Below, piece by piece: positions 23,016 through 32,576 of a stretch of 46,431 nucleotides of DNA. This stretch comes from Chloroflexota bacterium (GTDB lineage: Bacteria; Chloroflexota; Dormibacteria; Dormibacterales; Dormibacteraceae), in NCBI GenBank assembly GCA_005882115.1, contig VBEG01000031.1:1-46431 (forward strand), written 5' to 3'. The notes beneath the pieces were generated by a model that saw only the letters and a list, made by a program, of their open reading frames with translations, searched no databases and had not been told where the DNA came from. The first letter of the stretch is position 1, and every line of letters begins with the position of its first letter. The position numbers and the translations under genes were made by a program.

Positions 23016-23628
23016 CTTTCTTTCCGCTCTCCTTCGTGACGTATGTGCAGTCGTTCGCCGCTTCAGCCATCCATGTGGTGCGCGCCACCTCGGCACCGAG
23101 CAGTCGCTCGTACATCTGCTGCTCGTTGAGGCACGGAAGGCCCGTGCGGGCGGCCACGTCCTGGATCGGGCAGTTGCAGTGGCGGATCGCGAGCCCACCA
23201 TCGCCGAGCTCGACGACCTCGGCCATGTGACCGTGCTCCGAAGCGAGCCTCGCGAGCTCGCGGACTCGCGATGCAAAGTCTAGGCCCGCCAGTCGAGGCG
23301 CATATTCAGCCTCCAGCCGAGCGGCGCGTCGCTCGAAGAACTGCTTGAGCTGCTCTGTCGACAAGAAGTCGACGAGCTCGCCGGTCAGCTCGCGGTGGCC
23401 GTCCGGAAAATGCTCTCCCGCCGCCGCCGTCAGCTCGTAGACGCTCTCCGGCCGACCCGGGCGATGGGCCTCGGCCGGCCCCACCGTGGCCAGACCGTCA
23501 GCCTCCAGGGCCTCGAGGTGGCGCAGGGCGCCCTGCTTCGAGACTTCGAGATGCGCTGCAATCTCGCCTAGAGTGGCGTGGCCGCGTGTCTTGAGGAAGG
23601 CAAGGATGGTGTCCCGCTTGGAGTCCAC
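23008..23628 (-). CDS. sufR: SufR-type iron-sulfur-sensing transcriptional repressor
   Basis: 206 residues from GTG 23628. A DeoR/ArsR-like winged helix-turn-helix (about 8-60: LGEIAAHLEVSKQGALRHLEAL) is followed by a helical dimer region and four cysteines, Cys151 and Cys153 (RHCNCPIQ), Cys166 (GLPCLN) and Cys194 (NDCTYV), able to hold a cluster as in cyanobacterial and mycobacterial SufR. It probably represses the operon when clusters are plentiful. A matching operator lies directly upstream (23648-23667). The GTG is 7 nt after a TAGAAT box, so the mRNA may be leaderless. Confidence 0.9.
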   Translation of the reverse strand: MDSKRDTILAFLKTRGHATLGEIAAHLEVSKQGALRHLEALEADGLATVGPAEAHRPGRPESVYELTAAAGEHFPDGHRELTGELVDFLSTEQLKQFFERRAARLEAEYAPRLAGLDFASRVRELARLASEHGHMAEVVELGDGGLAIRHCNCPIQDVAARTGLPCLNEQQMYERLLGAEVARTTWMAEAANDCTYVTKESGKKVG

Positions 23629-23635
23629 GCATCCA

Positions 23636-23641
23636 ATTCTA
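23636..23641 (-). promoter_or_regulatory. Putative -10 box (TAGAAT) of the SUF operon
   Basis: On the minus strand TAGAAT is followed by TGGATGC and then the GTG start. TCAACA, 18 nt upstream, matches the -35 consensus at four of six positions and is part of the operator palindrome, so SufR binding would block this promoter. Confidence 0.5.
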
Positions 23642-23647
23642 GGAGTT

Positions 23648-23667
23648 TTTCAACAGAGATGTTGAAA
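23648..23667. promoter_or_regulatory. SufR operator, CAAC-N6-GTTG palindrome
   Basis: TTTCAACA-GAGA-TGTTGAAA is a perfect 8-bp inverted repeat with a 4-bp centre. Its core CAAC-AGAGAT-GTTG (23651-23664) equals the CAAC-N6-GTTG site reported for cyanobacterial SufR. It lies between -10 and -35 of the minus-strand suf promoter and covers the ATG (23659) of the divergent gene. Confidence 0.8.
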
Positions 23668-24840
23668 TACCGGGTGGCCGCCATTGCCGCGGCGATCAGC
23701 GCAGCCTCGATCGCGCTCACGCCGATGACGGCGGCTTCGGCCACGACCGCCTGGGAGCAGTGGACTCAGATCAAGGGCGTCTTCGACGTCGACGGTCCGC
23801 GGACCGACGGCAGCATGGTGGTCGCGGGATCGGCAGCGCTCTACCTGGTGGACGCCACAGGCAACACAACGCCGTTTGCGCGAGGACCGGGCGGTTATCA
23901 CGAAGACGCAGGCGCCGAGGCGTACCTCGCCGTCTCGCGGGGCGGTGACGTGGCGGGAGCGCAATGCAGCTTCGCTCCCGACGAGACGTTCCTGCTCCGC
24001 CTGCATGTGCCGATCGGAATCACCCGTATCAATGCGGCGGGCGACGAGACGGGATCTTTCGCCAATTTGACAGGAGTGTCGACTCTCAATGGCATCGCAT
24101 TCGACACGGTTGGCTCCTTCGACCACCGGCTGCTCGTGACAGGGCCGGCCGGCGGCAAGACCACCGTCTTCGCCATCGACTGCAATGGCGCGGTGAAGGT
24201 CATCACCCGGTCGGCGCCTGTCCTCGAAGGCGGTTTGGCCGTCGCGCCCCAGACGTTCGGATCCTTTGACGGCGACCTGATTGCTCCCGATGAATTGAGC
24301 GGAAAGATCTACGCGATCGCCCCCGACGGTAAGGTCGCCCTGATCGCGCGGCCAGCCCTCCCCACGGGTGGAGACATCGGCGTCGAAAGCCTGGCTTTCG
24401 TCCCTGAGGGATTTGTGAGTCGGGGAGGGGCGGCCTATTACCCGGATCGGCTCACGCCGGGTAACGCTCACCCTGGCACCGACCACCTGCTCCGTCTGAC
24501 ATCCGACAGCCTTGGCGCGGCCGGCGTGCAGGAGGGAGACATGCTCGTGGCGACAGAGGGAGGCGCATCCCTGATCGCCATTCGCTGTGGGTCGAGTTGC
24601 AGCATCGTCCCGGTCGTCAGCACTGCGACCAAAGCCCATGGCGAAGGACATCTCACGTTCACGGTCAATGCGCCTCCACCGAGCCCGACACCGGCACCGC
24701 CGGTCGTCAAACAGTCCCCCGTCCCGGCGGCGGTGGTCGATTTCGTGGGCCAGTGGGGAATCGCAGGCGTTGTGATGATCCTGCTGCTCGGCGTCGTTGC
24801 CGCCCTCGCGGTGCAAGCATTCCGACATCGCGCGAAGTGA
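23659..24840 (+). CDS. Secreted protein with C-terminal membrane anchor, unknown function
   Basis: 393 residues from ATG 23659. The N-terminal signal peptide is YRVAAIAAAISAASIALT with a likely cut near TAASA. The central part looks like beta-propeller blades (AALYLVDATGNTTPFARG, GKIYAIAPDGKVALIARP, GVESLAFVPEGFVSRGG). A Pro-rich stretch (PPPSPTPAPPVVKQSPVP) precedes one helix (GVVMILLLGVVAALAVQAF) and a basic tail. AGGAG lies 13 nt before the ATG, rather far. Its start codon is inside the SufR operator, so its expression may be tied to Fe-S status. No enzyme family is recognised. Confidence 0.7.
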   Translation: MLKYRVAAIAAAISAASIALTPMTAASATTAWEQWTQIKGVFDVDGPRTDGSMVVAGSAALYLVDATGNTTPFARGPGGYHEDAGAEAYLAVSRGGDVAGAQCSFAPDETFLLRLHVPIGITRINAAGDETGSFANLTGVSTLNGIAFDTVGSFDHRLLVTGPAGGKTTVFAIDCNGAVKVITRSAPVLEGGLAVAPQTFGSFDGDLIAPDELSGKIYAIAPDGKVALIARPALPTGGDIGVESLAFVPEGFVSRGGAAYYPDRLTPGNAHPGTDHLLRLTSDSLGAAGVQEGDMLVATEGGASLIAIRCGSSCSIVPVVSTATKAHGEGHLTFTVNAPPPSPTPAPPVVKQSPVPAAVVDFVGQWGIAGVVMILLLGVVAALAVQAFRHRAK

Positions 24841-24862
24841 CCGTCTAGCTCCCGCTCCGTCG

Positions 24863-26032
24863 ATGGATCGCGCGCTGCTTCTCGCCGGTAGAGGGTTGCG
24901 AGCGTTTGGGTTTGGATTCGCAGCAGTGCTGGTCGGAGTCCACCTGGAGCTGAGGGGTCTTTCCGCAACTTCGATCGGTCTGACGCTGGGCTTTGGCCTC
25001 GCGGCGGCGTCCCTGTCCGGCCTTGCGACCACCTACCTCGCGGCGCGCGTCGGACGCCGCATCGCCCTTTCCCTCTGCGGTCTGCTCATGGCGCTGACCG
25101 GTCTCGACCTGGCCGTCGCCACGCAGGGGGTGTGGCTCATCGCGTCCGGGCTCACAGGCATGCTCGGCGCCGCAAGCGTGGATCTTGGTCCCTTTGCCTC
25201 GGTCGAGCAGGCGGCGCTTGCTGAGTCGGTCTCGCCGCTTCGTCGCAACATCGCCTTCGCGCGCTACTCGCTGACCGCAGGGCTGTTCAACGCGGCCGGC
25301 GGGCTCGCGGCCGGGCTGGGGTCAGGCCTCAACGGCTCACGAGGCTTCTTCCTTCTCTATGCGGCGATCGGACTGGTCACCGCGGGGCTGCCTCTGTTCT
25401 TGACGAAGAGGGTCGAGTCCGAGCTGCACGAGCCGGCCTTCGGCGCCCTGCGCCGTCCTGAGGTCCGCCGTGTACTCGCGGGGCTGTCGGCGTTGTTCGC
25501 CCTCGATTCGTTCGCCGGTGGGTTTGTCACCAACGCGGTCATCAGCTACTGGCTGCATGTCCGCTTCGGCGCGGGGCCCGCTTTGCTGGGCCCGATCTTC
25601 GCGGGGGTCGCCTTGCTGCAGGCGGTGTCTTACGAGGTGTCGGGACGGTTGTCAGGGAGATTCGGGCTGATCAACACGATGGTCTTCACCCATCTGCCGA
25701 GCAACGTTCTTCTGCTTCTCGTCGCCTTCAGCCCGACTCTTGGCTGGGCGGTCGGCTTCCTCTTCGCGCGCTTCCTGCTTTCCCAGATGGACGTGCCCGC
25801 GCGTCAGGCATACGTCGTCTCGATCGTGCCTCCGGCGGACCGGGCGGCCGCCGTCGCGGTCACCGGTGCAGCGCGGGGCGTCGCCCAGGCTTTTGGCCCC
25901 CCAATCGCCGGCATCGCGATCGGCGCTGCGGCGTTTGCGGTGCCCTTTTACGCCGGCGGTGGGCTGAAGATCATCTACGACGTGGCGTTGTACGCGGCGT
26001 TCCGCAGCCGCCGCGCCGGCCACGAGTCCTAA
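24863..26032 (+). CDS. Major facilitator superfamily transporter
   Basis: 389 residues from ATG 24863. Roughly twelve hydrophobic helices, with a motif A-like loop LAARVGRRIALSLCG between helices 2 and 3 and a second-half counterpart SGRLSGRFGLINTM. It is probably a proton-coupled drug or metabolite exporter; the substrate is not predictable. It starts 22 nt after the anchored secreted protein and may be co-transcribed with it. Confidence 0.82.
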   Translation: MDRALLLAGRGLRAFGFGFAAVLVGVHLELRGLSATSIGLTLGFGLAAASLSGLATTYLAARVGRRIALSLCGLLMALTGLDLAVATQGVWLIASGLTGMLGAASVDLGPFASVEQAALAESVSPLRRNIAFARYSLTAGLFNAAGGLAAGLGSGLNGSRGFFLLYAAIGLVTAGLPLFLTKRVESELHEPAFGALRRPEVRRVLAGLSALFALDSFAGGFVTNAVISYWLHVRFGAGPALLGPIFAGVALLQAVSYEVSGRLSGRFGLINTMVFTHLPSNVLLLLVAFSPTLGWAVGFLFARFLLSQMDVPARQAYVVSIVPPADRAAAVAVTGAARGVAQAFGPPIAGIAIGAAAFAVPFYAGGGLKIIYDVALYAAFRSRRAGHES

Positions 26033-26035
26033 CGT
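26030..26035 (+). promoter_or_regulatory. Putative -10 box (TAACGT)
   Basis: TAACGT overlaps the MFS stop codon and ends 7 nt before the GTG at 26043. It follows the leaderless pattern seen at other genes here, but it could be chance in such a short spacer. Confidence 0.25.
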
Positions 26036-26042
26036 TCATGCA

Positions 26043-26588
26043 GTGCAGGAGGACTTGAGTGGGCTCGACGCTGTCGAGCTCGAGCGTCGGGTGGCGGAGC
26101 TTCGCGAACGCATGCGCCCTCTGGAGCACGAGCTGGCGGGACTACGCGGACAGCGCGACGTTTTTCTCACCGAGCTTCGGCGCCGCCGGCGCCTGGCCGA
26201 GCGGACCAGCCGGGCAGACCTCAAGGCTTCGATGAAAGAGGGTCAGTTCCCCACCGTCGCGGAACTGGTCGCCGGCAGCGAGGCGGGCTCTCTGGAGGAT
26301 TTCGTCTACAACCTCAAGACCGGGGGCCAGGTCCGCCTGGGGTTTCCGGGCTCGCGGTCGCAGAGCCTGACCTTCACGGACGGCGTGAAGCTGGAAAGCG
26401 CGTCCGACCTCGGCCACGCCGCCAGGCTCTACGGGGCCGGCTGGGAGCTGGGGAGCCCAGGAAGACCGGGCGTCCGGGTCCACTTTCCCGGAACGCGCCA
26501 AGAACGCTTGGTTGGGGCGGACGAAGTTTATGCTCGCCCCAGCGACCCTCGGGCTCAGGGTGAGGACGTTGAGCAATTGCGGCCGTGA
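26043..26588 (+). CDS. Hypothetical protein with N-terminal coiled coil
   Basis: 181 residues from GTG 26043. Residues 8-60 are a charged helix with heptad spacing (LDAVELERRVAELRERM...LEHELAGLRGQRDVFLTELRRRRRLAER), a likely coiled coil. A second, mainly beta part follows (FVYNLKTGGQVRLGFPGSR, LTFTDGVKLESASDLGHAA, GVRVHFPGTRQERLVGADEVYA). There is no signal peptide or membrane segment. I do not recognise the family. It lies between an MFS gene and a penicillin-binding protein without obvious functional link. Confidence 0.6.
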   Translation: MQEDLSGLDAVELERRVAELRERMRPLEHELAGLRGQRDVFLTELRRRRRLAERTSRADLKASMKEGQFPTVAELVAGSEAGSLEDFVYNLKTGGQVRLGFPGSRSQSLTFTDGVKLESASDLGHAARLYGAGWELGSPGRPGVRVHFPGTRQERLVGADEVYARPSDPRAQGEDVEQLRP

Positions 26589-26761
26589 TCGCAGTCAAGG
26601 CGTCGTGCTCTACCCCTGACGAGGTTTTTCGATCTTTCTCAGCGGCGCGGCCGGCCTTGCCGCCTACGTGGTGACCCTGTACCTGCTGCGCGAATCTAAC
26701 CCGAGGACGCCCGGCGCGCTCCGGAGTGCCCGCGCGAATTCGCCGCGGGAGCGCCGCGTAA

Positions 26762-26791
26762 CCCTCCCTCCTTGCCCTCCGTTGGGGGGAA
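26762..26791. repeat. Degenerate copy of the CCCTCCCTTGCCCTCC hairpin repeat
   Basis: CCCTCCCTCCTTGCCCTCCGTTGGGGGGA resembles the repeat at 41006-41047 (CCCTCCCTTGCCCTCCCCG) with a decayed right arm. It sits in the 236-bp gap before the penicillin-binding protein gene. The gap also holds a short hydrophobic frame (26629-26700) without a start codon. Confidence 0.35.
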
Positions 26792-26801
26792 TTGGAAAGC
26801 G

Positions 26802-26807
26802 TAGAAT
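26802..26807 (+). promoter_or_regulatory. Putative -10 box (TAGAAT) for the penicillin-binding protein gene
   Basis: TAGAAT lies 17 nt before the ATG at 26825. A TTG start at 26792, which would lengthen the protein by 11 residues, is upstream of this box, which favours 26825. Confidence 0.35.
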
Positions 26808-26824
26808 CCCTGCGCTCCCCAAGC

Positions 26825-29017
26825 ATGGCTCGACACGTACCTGAGCGGATCAAGACGAAGGGGGGACATAGTCCTCGAGCGCGGATTCACGCCGCGTGGT
26901 CTCCGATCGGGCAGAAGATGCGCCGGACCACGTTGCTCCGCGGGCTGGGAGCCGTCGTCGCGGTCATGCTCGTGATCGGGGTCGCGGCCGATGCGTACGC
27001 CCAGTCCTTCTTTGACGGCCTGCCCTCGATCCAGGGCCTCGATTCCGCCGCGTTCGCGGGTGACACGATCATCTACGACAGCACCGGGAAGGTCGTGCTG
27101 GCGGACGTCGGCAACCATGGGGACCACCGCCTCGCGGTAAAGCTGAAGGACGTCGCGCCTGTGGCGATCCAGGCCACGGTCGCGATCGAGGACAAGGGCT
27201 TCTACACGAACCCCGGCTTCGACCTCGTCGGCATCGTCCGCGCGGCGTTCGACAACATCCGCGCCGGCCATATCGTGGGCGGCGGCAGCACCATCACGCA
27301 ACAGCTCGCCAAGCAGCAGTTCCTGACGCCCGAGCAATCGGTCAGCCGCAAGATCAAGGAGCTGGCCCTTGCGTACGAGCTGAGCCAGACCTACAGCAAA
27401 GACCAGATCATGGAGCTCTATCTCAACAAGAGCTTCTACGGGTCGCAGTCTTACGGAATCGAAGCCGCGGCCGAAAGCTATTTCCACATCCCCGCCTCCA
27501 AGCTCGACCTTGCGCAGGCCTCCGTGCTCGCGGGACTACCGCAGGCGCCGACAGAGTGGAACCCGGTCCTGCACCCCGATTCGGCCAAGCTGCGCCAGAC
27601 CGAGGTCCTGCAGGCGATGGTGCGCTCGAACTTCATCTCGCAAGAGGACATGGACAAGGCGCTCGCCGAAAAGCTGGTCTATCAGGCACCGGTCAACAGC
27701 TTCCTCGCGCCGCACTTCGTCGACTACGTGCTGGCGGAGCTGCGGCAGCTTGGCTTCCAACCCGGGATCCAGCAGCTGAACGTGACGACGACCCTCAACT
27801 GGAAGATGCAGCAGATCGGCCAGTCGGTGGTCAGCAGCAACCTGAGCAAGAACCTGTGGCGCGACCCCAAGGGAGTCCTGTCGTCAGGCCTGGTCGCGGT
27901 TCAGCCGACTACCGGCGACATCCTGGTCATGGTCGGCTCGCCGAGCTACAACTCGAAGGGCGGCCAGATCAACTACACGACGATCCCGCGCAACATGGGC
28001 TCGTCGATGAAGCCGTACACGTACGGCGCGGTCATCAACGCACGGGCCGCGACCGTGGACACCCCCGTCTACGACGGTCCGAGCCCGCTGGTCTACAAGG
28101 ACGCGTACAGCACGACCAAGTTCTACAACTACGACGGGCGCTCCCACGGCGTGCTGCCGCTGAAGAAGGCGATGGGCAACTCGCTGAACATCGCGGCGGT
28201 TAAGGTCGAGCTGTCGATCGGCGTCCCGGCGGTGCTGTCGTGGATGCGCAACCTTGGCGTCATCCCGCGCTACATCAGCCCCGACGGGTCGTACAACGCG
28301 ACGGCGCCGGGCGATCAGTACGGGCCCTCGTTGACGCTCGGCGGCTACCCCATCACGCTGCTCGAGCACGTCGAGGGCATCGCGACATACGCCGATATGG
28401 GCGTGTACCACACGCCGCAGGCCATCTTGAAGGTGACCGACTCACGCGGCGCAGTGCTCTACCAGGACCACCCCAACCAGCGCGCGCGGCTTGCGGTCGA
28501 CCCGGCGGTGGCCTTCATCATGGCCCAGATCATGGCCGACGACCAGAACCGCTGCATGATCTTCGGCTGCAACAGCGCGCTGCATTGGAAAGACCGCACT
28601 GTCGCGGCCAAGACGGGCACCACGGACAACTTCAAGGACGCGGCAACCATCGCATTCACACCAGATCTCGCGACTGGCCTCTGGGTCGGTGACATCCTGG
28701 ACAACCGCCACTTCATGAAGTACGGCTCGGACGGAGTGTTCGTCGCCTCCCCCGGCGTCCACACCTTCGTCTCGAGTGCGCTGGCCGGCATCCCGGGCAA
28801 CCGCTGGTACACCGCGCCACCTGGAGTGGTGGCCGGTCCGAACAACAGCTGGTACCTGCTCGACGCACGCAGCATCGCCAGGCTGCCGGGTGACAATCCG
28901 CCGAGCCCGACTCCCAGCACGCCGACTTACGTCGTACCCCCGGACTCAGGAGACGGACCGATCGTCGCGAGCCCGGTCCCGACACCCTGTCCGTCGCCGC
29001 CGGCGCCCTGCGTCTGA
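26825..29017 (+). CDS. Class A penicillin-binding protein (transglycosylase/transpeptidase)
   Basis: 730 residues from ATG 26825. A basic cytoplasmic tail and one membrane helix (about 38-56) precede the GT51 glycosyltransferase domain, with the catalytic Glu122 in ATVAIEDKGFY, GGGSTITQQLAKQ, RKIKELALAYELS and QIMELYLNKSFYG. The transpeptidase domain carries Ser393 in SSMK, SLN in GNSLNIAAV and KTG from Lys596. It polymerises and cross-links peptidoglycan outside the inner membrane. The tail is Pro/Ser-rich (PPSPTPSTPTYV). The GT51 loop has NPG where many members have HxG, as in other Terrabacteria. A shorter start (ATG 26918) is possible. Confidence 0.9.
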   Translation: MARHVPERIKTKGGHSPRARIHAAWSPIGQKMRRTTLLRGLGAVVAVMLVIGVAADAYAQSFFDGLPSIQGLDSAAFAGDTIIYDSTGKVVLADVGNHGDHRLAVKLKDVAPVAIQATVAIEDKGFYTNPGFDLVGIVRAAFDNIRAGHIVGGGSTITQQLAKQQFLTPEQSVSRKIKELALAYELSQTYSKDQIMELYLNKSFYGSQSYGIEAAAESYFHIPASKLDLAQASVLAGLPQAPTEWNPVLHPDSAKLRQTEVLQAMVRSNFISQEDMDKALAEKLVYQAPVNSFLAPHFVDYVLAELRQLGFQPGIQQLNVTTTLNWKMQQIGQSVVSSNLSKNLWRDPKGVLSSGLVAVQPTTGDILVMVGSPSYNSKGGQINYTTIPRNMGSSMKPYTYGAVINARAATVDTPVYDGPSPLVYKDAYSTTKFYNYDGRSHGVLPLKKAMGNSLNIAAVKVELSIGVPAVLSWMRNLGVIPRYISPDGSYNATAPGDQYGPSLTLGGYPITLLEHVEGIATYADMGVYHTPQAILKVTDSRGAVLYQDHPNQRARLAVDPAVAFIMAQIMADDQNRCMIFGCNSALHWKDRTVAAKTGTTDNFKDAATIAFTPDLATGLWVGDILDNRHFMKYGSDGVFVASPGVHTFVSSALAGIPGNRWYTAPPGVVAGPNNSWYLLDARSIARLPGDNPPSPTPSTPTYVVPPDSGDGPIVASPVPTPCPSPPAPCV

Positions 29018-29036
29018 TCTGAGCTCAGCGCGTCCG

Positions 29037-29042
29037 TAGACT
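29037..29042 (+). promoter_or_regulatory. Putative -10 box (TAGACT)
   Basis: TAGACT ends 9 nt before the tig ATG at 29052, with no ribosome binding site between; this fits a leaderless transcript. Read-through from the penicillin-binding protein gene, which ends 34 bp upstream, is also possible. Confidence 0.35.
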
Positions 29043-29051
29043 TTCGGCCTG

Positions 29052-30359
29052 ATGGCCGCGGAGTTATCGGTGGTGACTGAGCGCCTGCCCAAGAGCCAGG
29101 TGGGGATGAACATCGAGGTCCCGGCCGAGGTCGTCGACGCCACGTATGACCGCGTCCTGAACAGATTGGCTTCTCGCGCGAAGATCGAAGGCTTTCGGCC
29201 TGGGCGTGCGCCGCGCGCGCTGGTTGAGGCGAGGCTTGGTCCCGCCGTGCTGCGTGAGGAAGTGGTCGAGACGATGGTGCCTGATGTGATCCGGCAGGCG
29301 CTCGACAAAGAATCCATCGATCCGATCGACAACCCTGACGTCGAGGTCCTGGAGCTCGAACGCGGAAAACCCGCGAAGCTGAAGGCGACGATCAGCGTGA
29401 TGCCGGCGGTCGACCTGGGCGACATGGACAAGATCAAGGTCGAGCCGCCCGACCACTCGCACGAGGTCACAGACGAGATGCTCGAGCGCCGCCTCGACGA
29501 TCTTCGCGAGCCGTTGGCGGAGATCACGCCGGTGGAGCGCGAGGTGCGCCAGGGCGACATCGCGGTGATCGACATCGAGGTCGAGGTCGACGGCACGGTC
29601 GTCGAGTCGGAGAGCCGCAAGTCAACCGAGGCAGAGGTGAAGGAAGGTGTGCTGCTGCCGGAGCTGGTTGCCGTCCTGCCGGGCACGTTTCTCGATGAGA
29701 CGCGCGAGGCGAAGGTCACCTTCCCGGACAGCTACAGCAACCCTGACCTCGCAGGCAAGGACGCCGCGATTCGCGTCACCGTCCGCGGTGTGAAGGAAAA
29801 GCTCCTGCCCCCGCTGGACGACGCGCTGGCGAAGAGCCTCACCAACGGCAAGCAGGAGACAGCCGAGGCCTACCGCCAGGCGGTTCGCGAGGAACTGGAA
29901 GAGTCGGCGCACGCGGTGGTGAAGATGGAGCGCGAGGAAGCCGTGGTGAAGGCCCTGGTCGACGCCTCGTCCGTCGACGTGCCCGACTCACTCGTCGACC
30001 GCGAGCTGACAAGCCAGCTCGAGTCGCTCGAGCGCACTCTCAACCGCCAGGGACTGAAGCTGGACCGTTACCTGCAGTATCTCGACCGGTCGATGGAGCA
30101 GTGGATGGCCGATCAGCGGCCCGAGGCCGAGGCCCGCCTCAAGGTCGACCTAGTTCTCGCCGAGTTCGCCAAGAGGGAAGGTCTCGAGCCGTCGGATGAG
30201 GATGTCATCAAGTTCCTGGAGGAGCAGGCGGAGCAGGACCAGGAGCTCAAAACGCAGCTCAAAGAGCTCAAGAAGAGCACGTCGGCCCGGCGTTACTTCG
30301 CGTCGCGCCTGAGGCGCCGGAGGGTCCTCGACCGTTTGCTACAGATCGCAGGTGCTTGA
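29052..30359 (+). CDS. tig: Trigger factor, ribosome-associated chaperone and prolyl isomerase
   Basis: 435 residues from ATG 29052. The ribosome-binding domain carries the signature GFRPGRAPRALVEARLG (usual GFRxGKxP). An FKBP-type domain follows (about 150-240: REVRQGDIAVIDIEVEVDG, LPELVAVLPGTFLDETREA), then a long helical C-terminal domain. It holds nascent chains at the ribosome exit. Its position just before clpP-clpX is the classical tig-clpP-clpX order. Confidence 0.95.
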   Translation: MAAELSVVTERLPKSQVGMNIEVPAEVVDATYDRVLNRLASRAKIEGFRPGRAPRALVEARLGPAVLREEVVETMVPDVIRQALDKESIDPIDNPDVEVLELERGKPAKLKATISVMPAVDLGDMDKIKVEPPDHSHEVTDEMLERRLDDLREPLAEITPVEREVRQGDIAVIDIEVEVDGTVVESESRKSTEAEVKEGVLLPELVAVLPGTFLDETREAKVTFPDSYSNPDLAGKDAAIRVTVRGVKEKLLPPLDDALAKSLTNGKQETAEAYRQAVREELEESAHAVVKMEREEAVVKALVDASSVDVPDSLVDRELTSQLESLERTLNRQGLKLDRYLQYLDRSMEQWMADQRPEAEARLKVDLVLAEFAKREGLEPSDEDVIKFLEEQAEQDQELKTQLKELKKSTSARRYFASRLRRRRVLDRLLQIAGA

Positions 30360-30387
30360 CTGAACCGGGGCGACCCGTGTCTAGAAT
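30356..30387 (+). promoter_or_regulatory. Putative clpP promoter (TTGACT / TAGAAT)
   Basis: TTGACT at 30356-30361 and TAGAAT at 30382-30387 are separated by 20 nt, longer than the usual 17. The same 20-nt spacing links TCGACA (34135-34140) to TAGAAT before valS. The clpP ATG follows 24 nt after the -10 with its own AAGGAGA. Confidence 0.45.
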
Positions 30388-30411
30388 GACGTGATGCCCC
30401 AAGGAGACCCC

Positions 30412-31089
30412 ATGAACCAGATCCAGCATCCATCCAGCTACCTCGTCCCAATGGTCGTCGAGAACACCGGCCGTGGTGAGCGGGCGTTCGACATCTACTC
30501 GCGACTCCTCAAAGAGCGCATCGTCTTCATTGGCACGCCGATCGACGACCAGGTTGCGAACCTCGTCGTCGCGCAGCTGCTTTTCTTGCAGTCCGAAGAT
30601 CCCGACAAAGAGATCGCGCTGTACATCAACAGCCCGGGCGGGCAGGTCACGGCGGGACTCGCGATCTACGACACGATGCAGTACATCCGCCCGCCGGTCT
30701 CGACGATCTGCATCGGCATGGCCTACTCGATGGCCGCTGTTCTGCTTGCCGGCGGCGCGCATGGCCAGCGTTACGCGCTGCCGCACGCCAACATCCTCAT
30801 CCACCAGCCATGGGGTGGGATGCAGGGTCAGGCCACCGACATACAGATCCACGCCAAAGAGATCCTGCGCACGCGCGAGCAGCTGAACCAGATCCTGGCG
30901 AACCACACGCATCAGAAGATCGAGAAGGTGACGCTCGACACCGAGCGCGATTACTTCCTGACGGCCGAGGCTGCCAAGGAATACGGGCTGATCGACGACA
31001 TCATCCTCACACCGGCCAAGCCGGTCGACAAAGCGAAGAAGGAAACCCAGGACGAGGAGAAGGTCAAGGAGAAGGTCGCCGCAGGATGA
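30412..31089 (+). CDS. clpP: ClpP protease proteolytic subunit
   Basis: 225 residues from ATG 30412, preceded by AAGGAGA at a good distance; GTG 30391 and ATG 30394 are alternatives in the same frame. The catalytic triad Ser106 (AYSMAA), His131 (LIHQPWGG) and Asp180 (TERDYF) has the same spacing as in E. coli ClpP (25 and 49 residues). The C-terminus is Lys/Glu-rich ([16 protein letters not shown]). It forms the proteolytic chamber served by ClpX. Its stop overlaps the next small gene by 4 bp. Confidence 0.95.
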   Translation: MNQIQHPSSYLVPMVVENTGRGERAFDIYSRLLKERIVFIGTPIDDQVANLVVAQLLFLQSEDPDKEIALYINSPGGQVTAGLAIYDTMQYIRPPVSTICIGMAYSMAAVLLAGGAHGQRYALPHANILIHQPWGGMQGQATDIQIHAKEILRTREQLNQILANHTHQKIEKVTLDTERDYFLTAEAAKEYGLIDDIILTPAKPVDKAKKETQDEEKVKEKVAAG

Positions 31090-31280
31090 TCTTCCGACGC
31101 AGAACCAAGCGCGACGAGGTCCAAAGGCATCGACCCAAGTGCTCGTTCTGCGAGAAGACCCAGGGTGAGCGTGGCATTCGTTTGATCGCGGGCCCAGGGG
31201 TATTTATCTGCAGCGAGTGCATAAGCCTTGCCAACGAGATTCTCTGGGGCCATAATCCCCCGGCGCCGGCCTCGCCCTAA
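31086..31280 (+). CDS. Free-standing ClpX-type C4 zinc-finger protein
   Basis: 64 residues from ATG 31086, overlapping clpP by 4 bp (ATGA). The sequence [35 protein letters not shown] contains the CxxC-x~22-CxxC zinc-binding domain found at the N-terminus of ClpX, and nothing else apart from a basic N-terminal tail and a Pro/Ala-rich end. The neighbouring clpX has its own complete copy (CSFCGKGQ...FICDQCID), so this is a duplicated, isolated domain. In ClpX that domain dimerises and binds substrates and adaptors. This protein could therefore act as an adaptor or modulator of ClpXP; that is inference. Confidence 0.85.
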   Translation: MIFRRRTKRDEVQRHRPKCSFCEKTQGERGIRLIAGPGVFICSECISLANEILWGHNPPAPASP

Positions 31281-31298
31281 AACAATGACTAGGAACCA

Positions 31299-32576
<1,278 letters not shown>

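Noticed and set aside
22233-23276. Longer start for sufC at 23276
   Set aside because: The added residues are an out-of-frame reading of sufR and lack similarity to ATPases; TTG 23015 fits the family start.
26629-26770. Hydrophobic fragment (IFLSGAAGLAAYVVTLYLLRE) before the penicillin-binding protein gene
   Set aside because: The frame is preceded by a stop and has no start before the hydrophobic part; it may be a gene remnant but there is too little to name.
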